Assembly (NCBI RefSeq): GCF_900112175.1
Contig: NZ_FOYT01000003.1
Coordinates: 186,001-250,000, forward strand
Source: Halogeometricum rufum
GTDB taxonomy: Archaea; Halobacteriota; Halobacteria; Halobacteriales; Haloferacaceae
DNA: 64,000 bases
Reading direction: 5' to 3'
In this document: positions 34,261-42,522 of the stretch, in pieces
Layout: the number at the start of each line of letters is the position of its first letter
How positions within the stretch are numbered: the stretch's first letter is position 1
Notes under the pieces: model-generated
What the model saw: only the letters and a program-made list of their open reading frames with translations
Database searches by the model: none
What the model was told of the DNA's origin: nothing
Position numbers and translations under genes: made by a program

Positions 34261-35525
34261 CCGGCGACTCCTCGGCCCGAGACGCCGTCCCCGACGCCGA
34301 CGCCGTCGTCACCGCCGCCGACGTGCGGGCGGCCCGCGACCGAATCGCCGAGGTGGCCAACGAGACGCCTCTCGACACGTCCTCGACGTTCGCCGAGTTG
34401 TCGGGCGCGGCGGCGGTCGGACTCAAACTGGAGAACATGCAGCGGACGGGGTCGTTCAAGATTCGCGGCGCGTACAACACGATGGCGACGCTCTCCGACG
34501 AGGTGAAGGCGCGGGGCGTCGTCGCCTCCAGCGCGGGCAACCACGCGCAGGGCGTCGCACTCGCGGGTGACCTGCTCGGTATCGACACGACAATCGTCGT
34601 CCCCGAGGTGACGCCCGCGGCGAAGATAGCGGCCACGCGGGGCTACGGCGCGGACGTACTCGTGGAGGGCGACATCTACGAGCGCTCCTACGAGTACGCC
34701 CTCGAACTCGCCGACGAGGAGGGGTACGAGTTCGTCCATCCCTTCGACGACCCGGGCGTCATCGCCGGCCAGGGCACCGTCGGCGCAGAGATTCGCGACC
34801 AGTTCCCCGGCGTCGACACCGTCCTCGTCTCCATCGGTGGCGGCGGCCTCGTCTCGGGCATCGCAACGGTCCTGAAGGCACACGACCCCGACGTGCGCGT
34901 CGTCGGCGTCCAACCCGAGGGGGCGGCGCACGCCAAACCGTCGCTCGAACGCGACGAGATACACGAACTCCCCGGCGTGGACACCGTCGCCGAGGGCATC
35001 GCCGACACCCGAATGCTGGAACAGACGTTCGCCGTCGTCCGCGAACGCGTGGACGACGTGGTGTCCGTCACCGACCGCGAGATGGCCGTCGCGGTGACGT
35101 TGCTCGCCGAACGGGCGAAGACGGTGGTCGAGACGGCGGGGGCCGCACCCGTCGCCGCCCTGCTCTCGGACGCCGTCGACGTGACCGGCGAACGCGTCGC
35201 CTGCGTCGTCTCCGGCGGCAACGTCGACCTGACCGAACACGCCGAACTCACCCGAACCGGCCTGCTGGAACTCGACCGCTACGTCGAGGCGCGCCTGCAC
35301 GTCGCCGACTGGCCGACGGCGCTCGGACGGGTCGGCGATGCGGTGGCCGACGCCGGCGCCGGACTCGACGCCGTCGAACGGGTCGACCGGACGGCGGGCG
35401 ACCCGCCGAATCGGACGCCCGTCGCCGTCGGCATCGAGGGGAACGGCGCGGACCACCTCCGCGAGGTGCTGGGGTCGTTGGCCGAACTGGACGGCGTCGC
35501 CGTGGCGTCGCACACGCTCGCCTGA
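34257..35525 (+). CDS. Threonine/hydroxyectoine-type PLP dehydratase with ACT-like tail
   Basis: 422-residue fold-type II PLP enzyme. The PLP Lys is in GSFKIRGAYN (near residue 69), the substrate loop is SSAGNHAQG (near 91-99) and the phosphate cup is GGGGL (near 199). The last 90 residues form a regulatory ACT-like domain, as in threonine dehydratases. In bacterial ectoine clusters the homologue EutB acts on the hydroxylated intermediate. The GTG start overlaps the TGA of the AbgA-like gene (GTGA), so the two are translationally coupled. Plain threonine ammonia-lyase is the main alternative. Confidence 0.88.
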   Translation: MTGDSSARDAVPDADAVVTAADVRAARDRIAEVANETPLDTSSTFAELSGAAAVGLKLENMQRTGSFKIRGAYNTMATLSDEVKARGVVASSAGNHAQGVALAGDLLGIDTTIVVPEVTPAAKIAATRGYGADVLVEGDIYERSYEYALELADEEGYEFVHPFDDPGVIAGQGTVGAEIRDQFPGVDTVLVSIGGGGLVSGIATVLKAHDPDVRVVGVQPEGAAHAKPSLERDEIHELPGVDTVAEGIADTRMLEQTFAVVRERVDDVVSVTDREMAVAVTLLAERAKTVVETAGAAPVAALLSDAVDVTGERVACVVSGGNVDLTEHAELTRTGLLELDRYVEARLHVADWPTALGRVGDAVADAGAGLDAVERVDRTAGDPPNRTPVAVGIEGNGADHLREVLGSLAELDGVAVASHTLA

Positions 35526-35528
35526 CGG

Positions 35529-36449
35529 ATGTCGGTCGCACTCGCCCTGCTCTCGTCGGTCGGCTTCGGGTTCCAGACGCTGTTCGTCAGACACGGCCTG
35601 TCGCGGGACGACGACAGCACGCCGCTGGCGGCGGCGACGGTGACGCTCGTGACGAGTTGCACGCTCCTCGCGGCCATCTTGTTCGTTCGCCGGGGCGTCC
35701 CGACCGTTCCCGCGCTCGCGTTTCTCCTGCCGTTCCTCGTCGCCGGCGTCCTCGACCCGGGCGTCTCGCGACTGCTCTACTTCGAGGGTATCGACCGGGT
35801 CGGCCCGTCCGTCGCCGCCGCCCTCACGGCCAGTAGTCCCGCGGTGGCGACGTTCGTCGCGGTGCCCGTCCTCGGTGAACGAGTCACGGCGGCAAAAGCC
35901 GTCGGCGTCGGACTGGTGGTGCTCGGCGTCGCGACCATCCAGTTTCGACGCCCGTCCGCGGAGGAGTCGAGCGCCGTCGAGGAACTTGACGCAGTCCGGC
36001 AGGAACTCCTCGACACGTCTCCCCGCGACCTCTCGGTCCCCGTCGGGGCCGCGGTGGTCATCGCCCTCTCGTTCGTCGTCGTGAAGGTCGGACTGGCCGG
36101 CCCCGTCAGCACGCTCGTCGGCACCACCGTCGCGCAACTGGCCGCGGTGGCGACGATACTCCCGCTCGCACTCGGTTCCGGTCGGGTGCGGCGGTACGCC
36201 GGCACGACGAGCACGGAGGCGCTTGCGTCGTTCGTCGCCGCCGGCGTGTTCGTCGGAACCGCCTGGTACGCGATGTTCCTCGCCCTTGACCTCGGCTCGG
36301 TCGTCACCGTCCTCCCGGTGGTCAGCACGTACCCGCTCGTGGTCGTCGCCGCGTCGTACGCGCTGGCGGGCGAGTGGCCGCGGTCGCCGGCGCTGCTCGC
36401 GGCCGTCTTCGCCATCGTCGTCGGTGCGGCCGCCGTCCAGGTCGGCTGA
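35529..36449 (+). CDS. EamA/DMT family transporter
   Basis: 306-residue membrane protein with about ten hydrophobic segments in two EamA repeats (residues 1-135 and 165-305). Members export or import amino acids and related metabolites. It begins 3 bases after the stop of the PLP dehydratase gene, making a three-gene operon with the AbgA-like hydrolase. It may export an overflow product or take up a substrate of this pathway; the sequence does not decide. Confidence 0.85.
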   Translation: MSVALALLSSVGFGFQTLFVRHGLSRDDDSTPLAAATVTLVTSCTLLAAILFVRRGVPTVPALAFLLPFLVAGVLDPGVSRLLYFEGIDRVGPSVAAALTASSPAVATFVAVPVLGERVTAAKAVGVGLVVLGVATIQFRRPSAEESSAVEELDAVRQELLDTSPRDLSVPVGAAVVIALSFVVVKVGLAGPVSTLVGTTVAQLAAVATILPLALGSGRVRRYAGTTSTEALASFVAAGVFVGTAWYAMFLALDLGSVVTVLPVVSTYPLVVVAASYALAGEWPRSPALLAAVFAIVVGAAAVQVG

Positions 36450-36494
36450 GCGCACGGGGGAACCTACAAGACCGAGGGCTGTCAACTGCTGGCA

Positions 36495-38456
36495 ATGCTC
36501 GGGTCGAACGATGTCGTCCGACACGAAGACGTCCGGATTCCGGTCGCCGGCGAGTCCGTCGCCGCGACGCGGTACGAACCGGCCGGCGACGGACCCTCGC
36601 CGGCGCTGTTGATGTACGTGCCGTACCACCACCAGGACGGTATCACGTACGGCGCGTACGACCCGCTCAACCGCTACCTCGCCGCCGCCGGCTACGAAGT
36701 CGTCGTCGCCGACATGGTGGGAACGGGCGGGTCGACGGGGTTCATCGAGGACCCGTTCACGCGCCGCGAGGGGACCGAACCCGCCGAAATCGTGACGTGG
36801 CTCGCCGACAGACCGTGGACGACGGGCCGCGTCGGGATGTTCGGGAAGTCCTACGGCGGCATCACCGCCCTCGACGCCGCCGCGCAGCGACCGGAGGGGC
36901 TGGAAGCCATCGTCCCCATCCACACCCCGTTCGAGGGGGTGCGGAACGCCTACACGTACGGCGGTCTGTTCGAGTTCCTCACCATCGGGATGGACTGGCT
37001 CACGCTGATGCAGGCGCTGGACGCCAAGCCGCCGTCGAACCCGGACGCAGACCCGGCGACGATGGACGCGTGGCGAGAGCGCCTCGACCGACTGGGCGAC
37101 CGGGAGCCGTGGCTGTTCCAGTTCCTGGACGCGGAACCACACGAGGCGTACTGGGACGACAAGGTCATCCCCGTCGAGCGAATCGACGTCCCGGTCCTCG
37201 CCGTCGACGGTTGGCGCGACCCCTACACCGAGGACACCCTGCGCTACGTCGACCGAATCGACGCGCCCACGCGCGTGCTCTTCGGCCCGTGGCGACACCG
37301 GATGCCCCACCGGGGCCGCGAGTCGGCCGTCGACTTCCGCCGGCAGGTACGCCGGTGGTTCGACGAGTTCCTGCGAGACGAGGACCACGGCGTCCTCGAC
37401 CACCCCGAGTTCCGCGTGTGGACCGAACTCGACGGCGGCGGGACGACGGCGGGTCGGTGGCGCGGGCTGGACCGTTGGCCCACGCTGTCGACGGAGGATG
37501 CGGACACCGTCGCGTTCGCCCTGAGTCCGGGGGGCCTCGTCTCGCCCGCCGAGTACGACGGCGAGGGGTTCGAGGAGACGTACGAATTCGACCCGACGGT
37601 CGGTCTCTCCTCGACCGACCCGTACGGCGCCACCGTCGCGCCGTCGGCCACCAACGACGACGACGCTCGCAGTCTGACGTTCGACTCGCAACCGCTGGAG
37701 ACGGCGGTCGAACTGACCGGGACGGGAGCCGCGTCGCTTCCCCTGGAGTCCGCCGTCGCCGACCCGACGGTGGTCGTCCGCGTCGTCGACGTCGCTCCCG
37801 ACGGGAGCGGGACGCTCGTCACGCGGGGGGCCGTCCGCGGGCAGTACCGCGACGGGATTGACGAGTCGAAACCGCTGACGCCCGGCGAGGAGTACGACCT
37901 GTCGGTCCCCCTCGCGCCGAAGTCGCACGTCTTCGAGGCGGGCCACCGCGTCCGGGTCGCCGTTGGGTCGTCGATGTTCCCGGAACTGCTCCCGACGCCC
38001 GAGTCGGGGTCGTTCACGCTCCGGTCGCGCCCGGACGACCCCGCCACCGTCGCGTTCCCGGGGCGACGGTTGGAGCGCGTCGCGTTCGACGACGCCGTTC
38101 GGATGGCGCCGCCGGACGACAGTCTCCCGGCGTCGCCCGAACGCGCTTCGGGCGCGTCCTCGTGGGTGACCGCCCGGGAGCACGTCTCCGGCGAGGCGCG
38201 GGTCGAGAAGGCGAACGAACTGACCGTGGACCTCCCGCACGGGACGCTCTCGCGCGACGCCACCTTCGAGGCGTCCGTGGACGAGGACGACCCGGGCTCC
38301 GCGTCCGCACGGAACGAACTCCGACTGACGGTCGAGAACGGGTACGGGGCGTTCGAGGTGCGCGCGAGTAACTACATCTCACGGTCGTTCTGCCGCGTTC
38401 GCACCGAGGTGACCCACGACGGCGACCCGGTGTTCGAGCGGACGTGGACGCGGTAG
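36495..38456 (+). CDS. CocE/NonD-type serine hydrolase
   Basis: 653-residue alpha/beta hydrolase of the CocE / X-Pro dipeptidyl-peptidase family. Nucleophile Ser in GKSYGG (near residue 118), catalytic Asp in VDGWRDP (near 241) and His in GPWRHRMPH (near 270). The C-terminal jelly-roll domain (about 350-650) is complete. There is no signal peptide, so it is cytoplasmic. CocE-like enzymes cleave esters or acylated amines. It starts 45 bases after the DMT transporter gene and is likely the last gene of that operon. The substrate is unknown. Confidence 0.88.
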   Translation: MLGSNDVVRHEDVRIPVAGESVAATRYEPAGDGPSPALLMYVPYHHQDGITYGAYDPLNRYLAAAGYEVVVADMVGTGGSTGFIEDPFTRREGTEPAEIVTWLADRPWTTGRVGMFGKSYGGITALDAAAQRPEGLEAIVPIHTPFEGVRNAYTYGGLFEFLTIGMDWLTLMQALDAKPPSNPDADPATMDAWRERLDRLGDREPWLFQFLDAEPHEAYWDDKVIPVERIDVPVLAVDGWRDPYTEDTLRYVDRIDAPTRVLFGPWRHRMPHRGRESAVDFRRQVRRWFDEFLRDEDHGVLDHPEFRVWTELDGGGTTAGRWRGLDRWPTLSTEDADTVAFALSPGGLVSPAEYDGEGFEETYEFDPTVGLSSTDPYGATVAPSATNDDDARSLTFDSQPLETAVELTGTGAASLPLESAVADPTVVVRVVDVAPDGSGTLVTRGAVRGQYRDGIDESKPLTPGEEYDLSVPLAPKSHVFEAGHRVRVAVGSSMFPELLPTPESGSFTLRSRPDDPATVAFPGRRLERVAFDDAVRMAPPDDSLPASPERASGASSWVTAREHVSGEARVEKANELTVDLPHGTLSRDATFEASVDEDDPGSASARNELRLTVENGYGAFEVRASNYISRSFCRVRTEVTHDGDPVFERTWTR

Positions 38457-38542
38457 CCGTCGCTCGTCGCGACGCCGAGTAGCGAACGAAACGAGTCGGC
38501 CGCGGCGGCGGCCGAACGTCGGATTCGGGCGGACGAACGGCG

Positions 38543-39913
38543 CTACGAGGACGGTGCGGAGGGAGTTCGGGTCGCCACGCTGTCGACGGCGTCGGTGAAG
38601 ATGTCGATACCGAGCGCAATCTCTCGTTCGGTGGCGTCGAGCGGTGGGAGCAGACGAATCGTCTTCTCGCCGCAGCCCAGCGTGAGGAGTCCGCGCTGGA
38701 GCGACGCCTCGACGACGGCGTTGCGCCGGTCTGCGGTGTCGAACTCGACGGCGAGCATGAGGCCCTTTCCGCGCACGTCCGCCACGTACTCGGGGGCGTC
38801 GTCGCGGAGCAGTTCCTTGGCCTGCCGACCGCGTTCCGTCGCGTTCTCCAGCAGGTCGTACTCCTCGATGGCGTCGAGGGTGAAGACGCCCTGCATCGAC
38901 GAGAGGACGTCCCCGCCGCCGAACGTCGACCCGAGCCGGTTCGACTCCGCGGGGAACAGTTCACCGTTCGCGATGGTCGCGCCGACGCGGAGCCCTTTCG
39001 CGCTGGCGATGACGTCGGGTTCGATGGGGTAGTGGTCCGACGCCCACATCTCGCCGGTCCGACCGACGCCCGACTGAATCTCGTCGACGACGAGGGGAAT
39101 GTCGTACTCGTCGGTCACGTCCTGCACCTCCTGCATGAAGTCGTCGCTCGGGAAGCGGTAGCCGCCGACGCCCTGAATCGGCTCCATCACGACGAACGCC
39201 ACCTCTGCGGGGTTGACGTGGCCGCCCTCCGGACTGAGCATGCGGCGCAACTGCGTGCCCTCGCCCGTCACGAACCCGCAGTCGCAGGTGGCGGCGGTAC
39301 ACCCCCGGTCCGTGCAGAAGGGGACCGTCTCGATGCCCGAAATCTGGGGGTAGTGGCGCGTGTACACCTCGCTGGACTTGGTGACCGACAGCGTCCCCAG
39401 CGTCCGCCCGTGGAAACTCCCCTCGAAGGCGACGCCGTACTTCGCCGCCGGCGCGTTGTCGTGTGTTACCTTCATCGCGTTCTCCATCGCCTCAGCGCCG
39501 GAGTTCGAGAGGAAGACGGTGTCCATATCGTACCCCTCGGACACCTCGCACAACCGCTTCATCAGGTGGCTGGACCCGGGGAACGGCGACGACTCGGGGT
39601 CTTCGCCCGCGCCGAAGTACATGTCCTGCCCGGCTATCTTCATCGGTTCCACGAGGTCGAACTCGCGGAGTTTGTCGAGCACTTTCTCGTTGTTGTAGCC
39701 GAGGGGTGCCGCGCCGATGTGGCAGGTGAAGTCCAGCAGGACGTTGCCGTCGACGTCCGTCACGAACGGGCCGTCCGCCTCGGCGGTCACGTCCCAGACG
39801 AACTCGTGAGAGTACTCGCTCGGGGCCGCGTGCTCGGAGTGGAAGTCGATCCACTTGGCCGCGTTCGGACCCGGCAGACCCTCCGCTGTCGGTTCCGCGG
39901 TGTGCCTATCCAT
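38543..39913 (-). CDS. Class III aminotransferase with a cysteine-rich insert
   Basis: 456-residue PLP aminotransferase: SNSGAEAMENAMK (near residue 136), GSFHGRT (near 164), VVDEIQSGVGR (near 271), PLP Lys in ASAKGL (near 299). A segment near residues 198-209 carries four Cys spaced C-x4-C-x4-C-x-C, unusual for this fold and possibly metal binding or structural. The start at 39913 follows a TATA box by about 24-33 bases and overlaps the TACAC-N7-GTGTA palindrome. The amino donor may be a diamino acid, beta-alanine or GABA. A second aminotransferase in the same island suggests two different steps or substrates. Confidence 0.87.
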   Translation of the reverse strand: MDRHTAEPTAEGLPGPNAAKWIDFHSEHAAPSEYSHEFVWDVTAEADGPFVTDVDGNVLLDFTCHIGAAPLGYNNEKVLDKLREFDLVEPMKIAGQDMYFGAGEDPESSPFPGSSHLMKRLCEVSEGYDMDTVFLSNSGAEAMENAMKVTHDNAPAAKYGVAFEGSFHGRTLGTLSVTKSSEVYTRHYPQISGIETVPFCTDRGCTAATCDCGFVTGEGTQLRRMLSPEGGHVNPAEVAFVVMEPIQGVGGYRFPSDDFMQEVQDVTDEYDIPLVVDEIQSGVGRTGEMWASDHYPIEPDVIASAKGLRVGATIANGELFPAESNRLGSTFGGGDVLSSMQGVFTLDAIEEYDLLENATERGRQAKELLRDDAPEYVADVRGKGLMLAVEFDTADRRNAVVEASLQRGLLTLGCGEKTIRLLPPLDATEREIALGIDIFTDAVDSVATRTPSAPSS

Positions 39914-39946
39914 ACACAACGAGTGTGTATGCCGTCCATTAAAACT
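39911..39946 (-). promoter_or_regulatory. TATA box and TACAC-N7-GTGTA palindrome at the aminotransferase start
   Basis: TATA-like GTTTTAATGG (minus strand, 39937-39946) is followed by the palindrome CATACACA-N5-TGTGTATG (39911-39931), whose last three bases are the start codon. The core TACAC-N7-GTGTA and its position match the promoter at 24416-24432. Confidence 0.65.
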
Positions 39947-40081
39947 AATTATTTTTGGGCACAGTGACGTAGAATAATAGAGAATTTCCACGTGTAGCGG
40001 GCCTCTCGTTCCTCTGGAGTGGCGTATCGACGGTGGAGTACGCTCGTGGCCTCCGATCACGACCCGACTTCTTAGAGTAAA

Positions 40082-40098
40082 TACACATAGTGAATGTA
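40082..40098. promoter_or_regulatory. TACAC-N7-ATGTA near-palindrome
   Basis: One mismatch from the TACAC-N7-GTGTA element, located between the divergent aminotransferase and AbgB-like genes, 97 bases before the AbgB-like start. Confidence 0.35.
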
Positions 40099-40194
40099 CC
40101 TGGTGAACATCAGTAGTGAACACAAAGACTACCGGGTCGCGCGGCGCAGTCGTGCGGGACACAGGTTGAATACGGCCCGGTTCGAGCGTCAGTC

Positions 40195-41622
40195 ATGGCA
40201 AAATCGGACGTGTTCGCCCGGGTGGACGAGGCGGAGGACCGGTTGACGCGCATCGCGCGGGAGTTGTGGGAGACGCCGGAACTCGGCCTCCACGAGGAGC
40301 AGTCCGCGGCGGTCCTGCGGGACGCCCTCGAAGCGGAGGGGTTCGAGGTGGAGAGCGGCGTCGGCGGGATGCCGACGGCGTTCGTCGCCACCTACGGCGA
40401 CGGCGACCCGACGGTCGGCATCTTGGGCGAGTACGACGCGCTCCCCGGACTCTCCCAGCGAGTCTCGGCCGACCGGGACCCGGTCGAACCGGGCGGGCCG
40501 GGACACGGCTGTGGCCACAACCTGTTCGGGACGGCGGGGGTCGGCGCCGCCCTAGCGGTGAAGGGGGCCATCGACGCGGGCGAGGTGGACGGAACCGTCG
40601 CCTTCTACGGCTGTCCGGCCGAGGAGACGTTGGTCGGAAAGACGTACATGGCCCGCGCGGGCGCGTTCGACGACCTGGACGCGGCGTTGACGTGGCACCC
40701 CGGCGACCTCAACACGCCGCGGATGGGCTCCTCGAACGCGCTCGACTCGCTGACGTTCACGTTCGAGGGCGTGTCGGCGCACGCCGGTGGGTCGCCCGAC
40801 TCCGGTCGGAGCGCCCTCGACGCCGTCGAATTGGCGAACGCCGGGGTGGAGTACATGCGCGAACACATCTCCGACGACGCCCGGATGCACTACGTCATCA
40901 CGAACGGCGGGCAGGCACCCAACGTCGTCCCCGCCGAGGCGACGGTGTGGTACTACGTCCGCGCGCCGACCCGCGAGGAGGTCGAACGCAACACCGACTG
41001 GCTCCGCGACATCGCCGAGGCGGCCGCGAAGATGACGCAGACGACCGTCTCGGAACGGTTCCTCACCGGGTGCTACGACTACCGCGCCAACGACGTCGTC
41101 TCGAACGTCGTCTGGGAGAACGTGCGGGCGGTCGGTCCCATCGACTACGACGACGCCGACCGCGCGTTCGCCGCCGAGTTGCAGGCGACGGTGGCAGACG
41201 AGCGAATCGAGTCGCGCCTCTCGGACCTCCCGGACGAACTCGCCGACCGGGTTCGAGACGAACCCCTGTACGCCGACCCGGTCGAACCGTTCGACCACGA
41301 CCAGCAGACGCACGGGTCGACCGAAGTCGGCGACGTCAGTTGGATAACGCCGACCGGCCAGTTCCGCGGTGCGACGTGGCCCGTCGGCGTCCCCGGCCAC
41401 TCGTGGCAGGTGGTCGCGGCGAACGGCGACTTCGGACTGAAGGGCGTCGCCTTCGCGGCCAAAGTGCTCGCGGGCGCGACGTACGACCTGTTGGCCGACG
41501 AGGAACGACTGGCGGCCGCGCGCGAGGAGTTCGAGGCCGAAATCGGCTCGGACGCCTACGAGACGCCGCTTCCCGACGACGCGGAACCGCCGTTCGACGT
41601 GACCGCGATGGGCGGTGAGTGA
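40195..41622 (+). CDS. M20D amidohydrolase, AbgB-like
   Basis: 475-residue metallo-amidohydrolase of the AbgB type (aminobenzoyl-glutamate hydrolase subunit B). LGEYDALPGLSQ (near residue 80), GHGCGHNLFGT (metal His pair, near 105), the catalytic Glu region GCPAEET (near 143), TWHPGD (near 168) and DVSWITP (near 382). It occurs apart from the AbgA-like gene, unlike the E. coli abgAB pair, so the two may be separate single-subunit amidases. It diverges from the Cys-rich aminotransferase. Substrate candidates are N-acyl amino acids, including an N-acetyl-diaminobutyrate isomer. Confidence 0.85.
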   Translation: MAKSDVFARVDEAEDRLTRIARELWETPELGLHEEQSAAVLRDALEAEGFEVESGVGGMPTAFVATYGDGDPTVGILGEYDALPGLSQRVSADRDPVEPGGPGHGCGHNLFGTAGVGAALAVKGAIDAGEVDGTVAFYGCPAEETLVGKTYMARAGAFDDLDAALTWHPGDLNTPRMGSSNALDSLTFTFEGVSAHAGGSPDSGRSALDAVELANAGVEYMREHISDDARMHYVITNGGQAPNVVPAEATVWYYVRAPTREEVERNTDWLRDIAEAAAKMTQTTVSERFLTGCYDYRANDVVSNVVWENVRAVGPIDYDDADRAFAAELQATVADERIESRLSDLPDELADRVRDEPLYADPVEPFDHDQQTHGSTEVGDVSWITPTGQFRGATWPVGVPGHSWQVVAANGDFGLKGVAFAAKVLAGATYDLLADEERLAAAREEFEAEIGSDAYETPLPDDAEPPFDVTAMGGE

Positions 41623-41725
41623 GGGTTCGAACCGGTCGCGAGACTCCCGGTCCGACGGCACGGTCGTTCTCGATTCGTGGTTCTCGGGGGGCGGATAGAT
41701 ACGCTCGGCCGACGTAGTTCTCGGC

Positions 41726-42163
41726 ATGAACACCTTCGCCCGAATCGCAATCGCTCTCGTCGTCGGGAGTCTCGGCTTCGCCGTCGTCGCCGTCGGCATC
41801 ACCGCGGCCCTCGAACCCTGGGCCGCCTTCTCGCTGATAGTCGGTCTTCCAGTCGGACTGTCCGCCGGACTGACCGCGGCGTTCGCGACGTACGCCGGGT
41901 TGCGTTACCGCGACCAGGTGAGGCGCGGGTCGGTGTCCAACTCGGCGGTTCGGACGCTCTGGGCCGGTATCACGGCCGTCTTGGACTTCGTCACCGTCAC
42001 CGCTCTCGGTCTGACCGTCTACTTCCTCGTGGACGGAAGCCTCGGCATCGGACTTCTGGTCGTCGGCCTACCGGTGACGCTGCTCCTCGCCGCGGTTGCC
42101 GGCTATCTGAGCGCCGATACCGCTCGTGAAGCCGACGATGGGTCTCGATTCTCCGCCCGGTGA
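41726..42163 (+). CDS. Small membrane protein of unknown function
   Basis: 145-residue protein with four hydrophobic segments (about 7-29, 34-58, 79-101 and 108-128) and a short acidic tail. No family recognised. It stands alone between the AbgB-like gene and a convergent oxidase gene. The ATG at 41726 is the first start; an AT-poor upstream region shows no clear TATA box. Confidence 0.6.
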   Translation: MNTFARIAIALVVGSLGFAVVAVGITAALEPWAAFSLIVGLPVGLSAGLTAAFATYAGLRYRDQVRRGSVSNSAVRTLWAGITAVLDFVTVTALGLTVYFLVDGSLGIGLLVVGLPVTLLLAAVAGYLSADTAREADDGSRFSAR

Positions 42164-42522
42164 CGCCCAACCGCTCCGACTGTATTGCACGAACGCGGAT
42201 TATAACCGAGTAATTATTAGTTCTCGGAAAACGGGTAGAAAATATATCGAAATGATAAAATAACCCGCAACGCGGGTTGATTTGACAAGGTACGACGGAG
42301 TATCTGCGTACCACTCGGTGGTGCATCGAACCGGAAATCAGCTCCAGCAACCCGATTACTCGTCAGCTTCTCGACCGAGCGTAATCGAGACCGAACGACT
42401 CGGTAGTGGGAGGATGTCGAAATATCGTCGAATCGGGGTACCGGTTCGAGAGCGGACGACGACCGACCGGTGACGACCGCCGGCCCGAACACGCGACGGT
42501 CCTCGAAGCGCTGGTGCGGGGG
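42164..42522. other. Convergent intergenic region
   Basis: 359 bases between two convergent genes, no gene supported; AT-rich from 42195 to 42265 and holding a hairpin described separately. Confidence 0.5.
42257..42283. terminator. Hairpin between convergent genes
   Basis: Perfect 7-base stem AACCCGC / GCGGGTT (42262-42278) with a 3-base loop, flanked by AAA on the left and TTT on the right. It could stop transcription from both sides. Confidence 0.5.

Noticed and set aside
33747-38240. Very long minus-strand frame (about 1500 codons)
   Set aside because: It is the shadow of five genes on the plus strand; the composition (Arg, Gly, Val, His rich) is typical of the antisense frame of high-GC halophilic genes.
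38487-38505. GAACGAAACGAGTC word resembling an ORB
   Set aside because: It lacks the AACAGA head and the G-string, so it is not a credible origin box.
40195-41622. AbgA/AbgB heterodimer with the gene at 32983
   Set aside because: The two genes are 6 kb apart with separate promoters and different neighbours; I treat them as independent enzymes unless interaction is shown.
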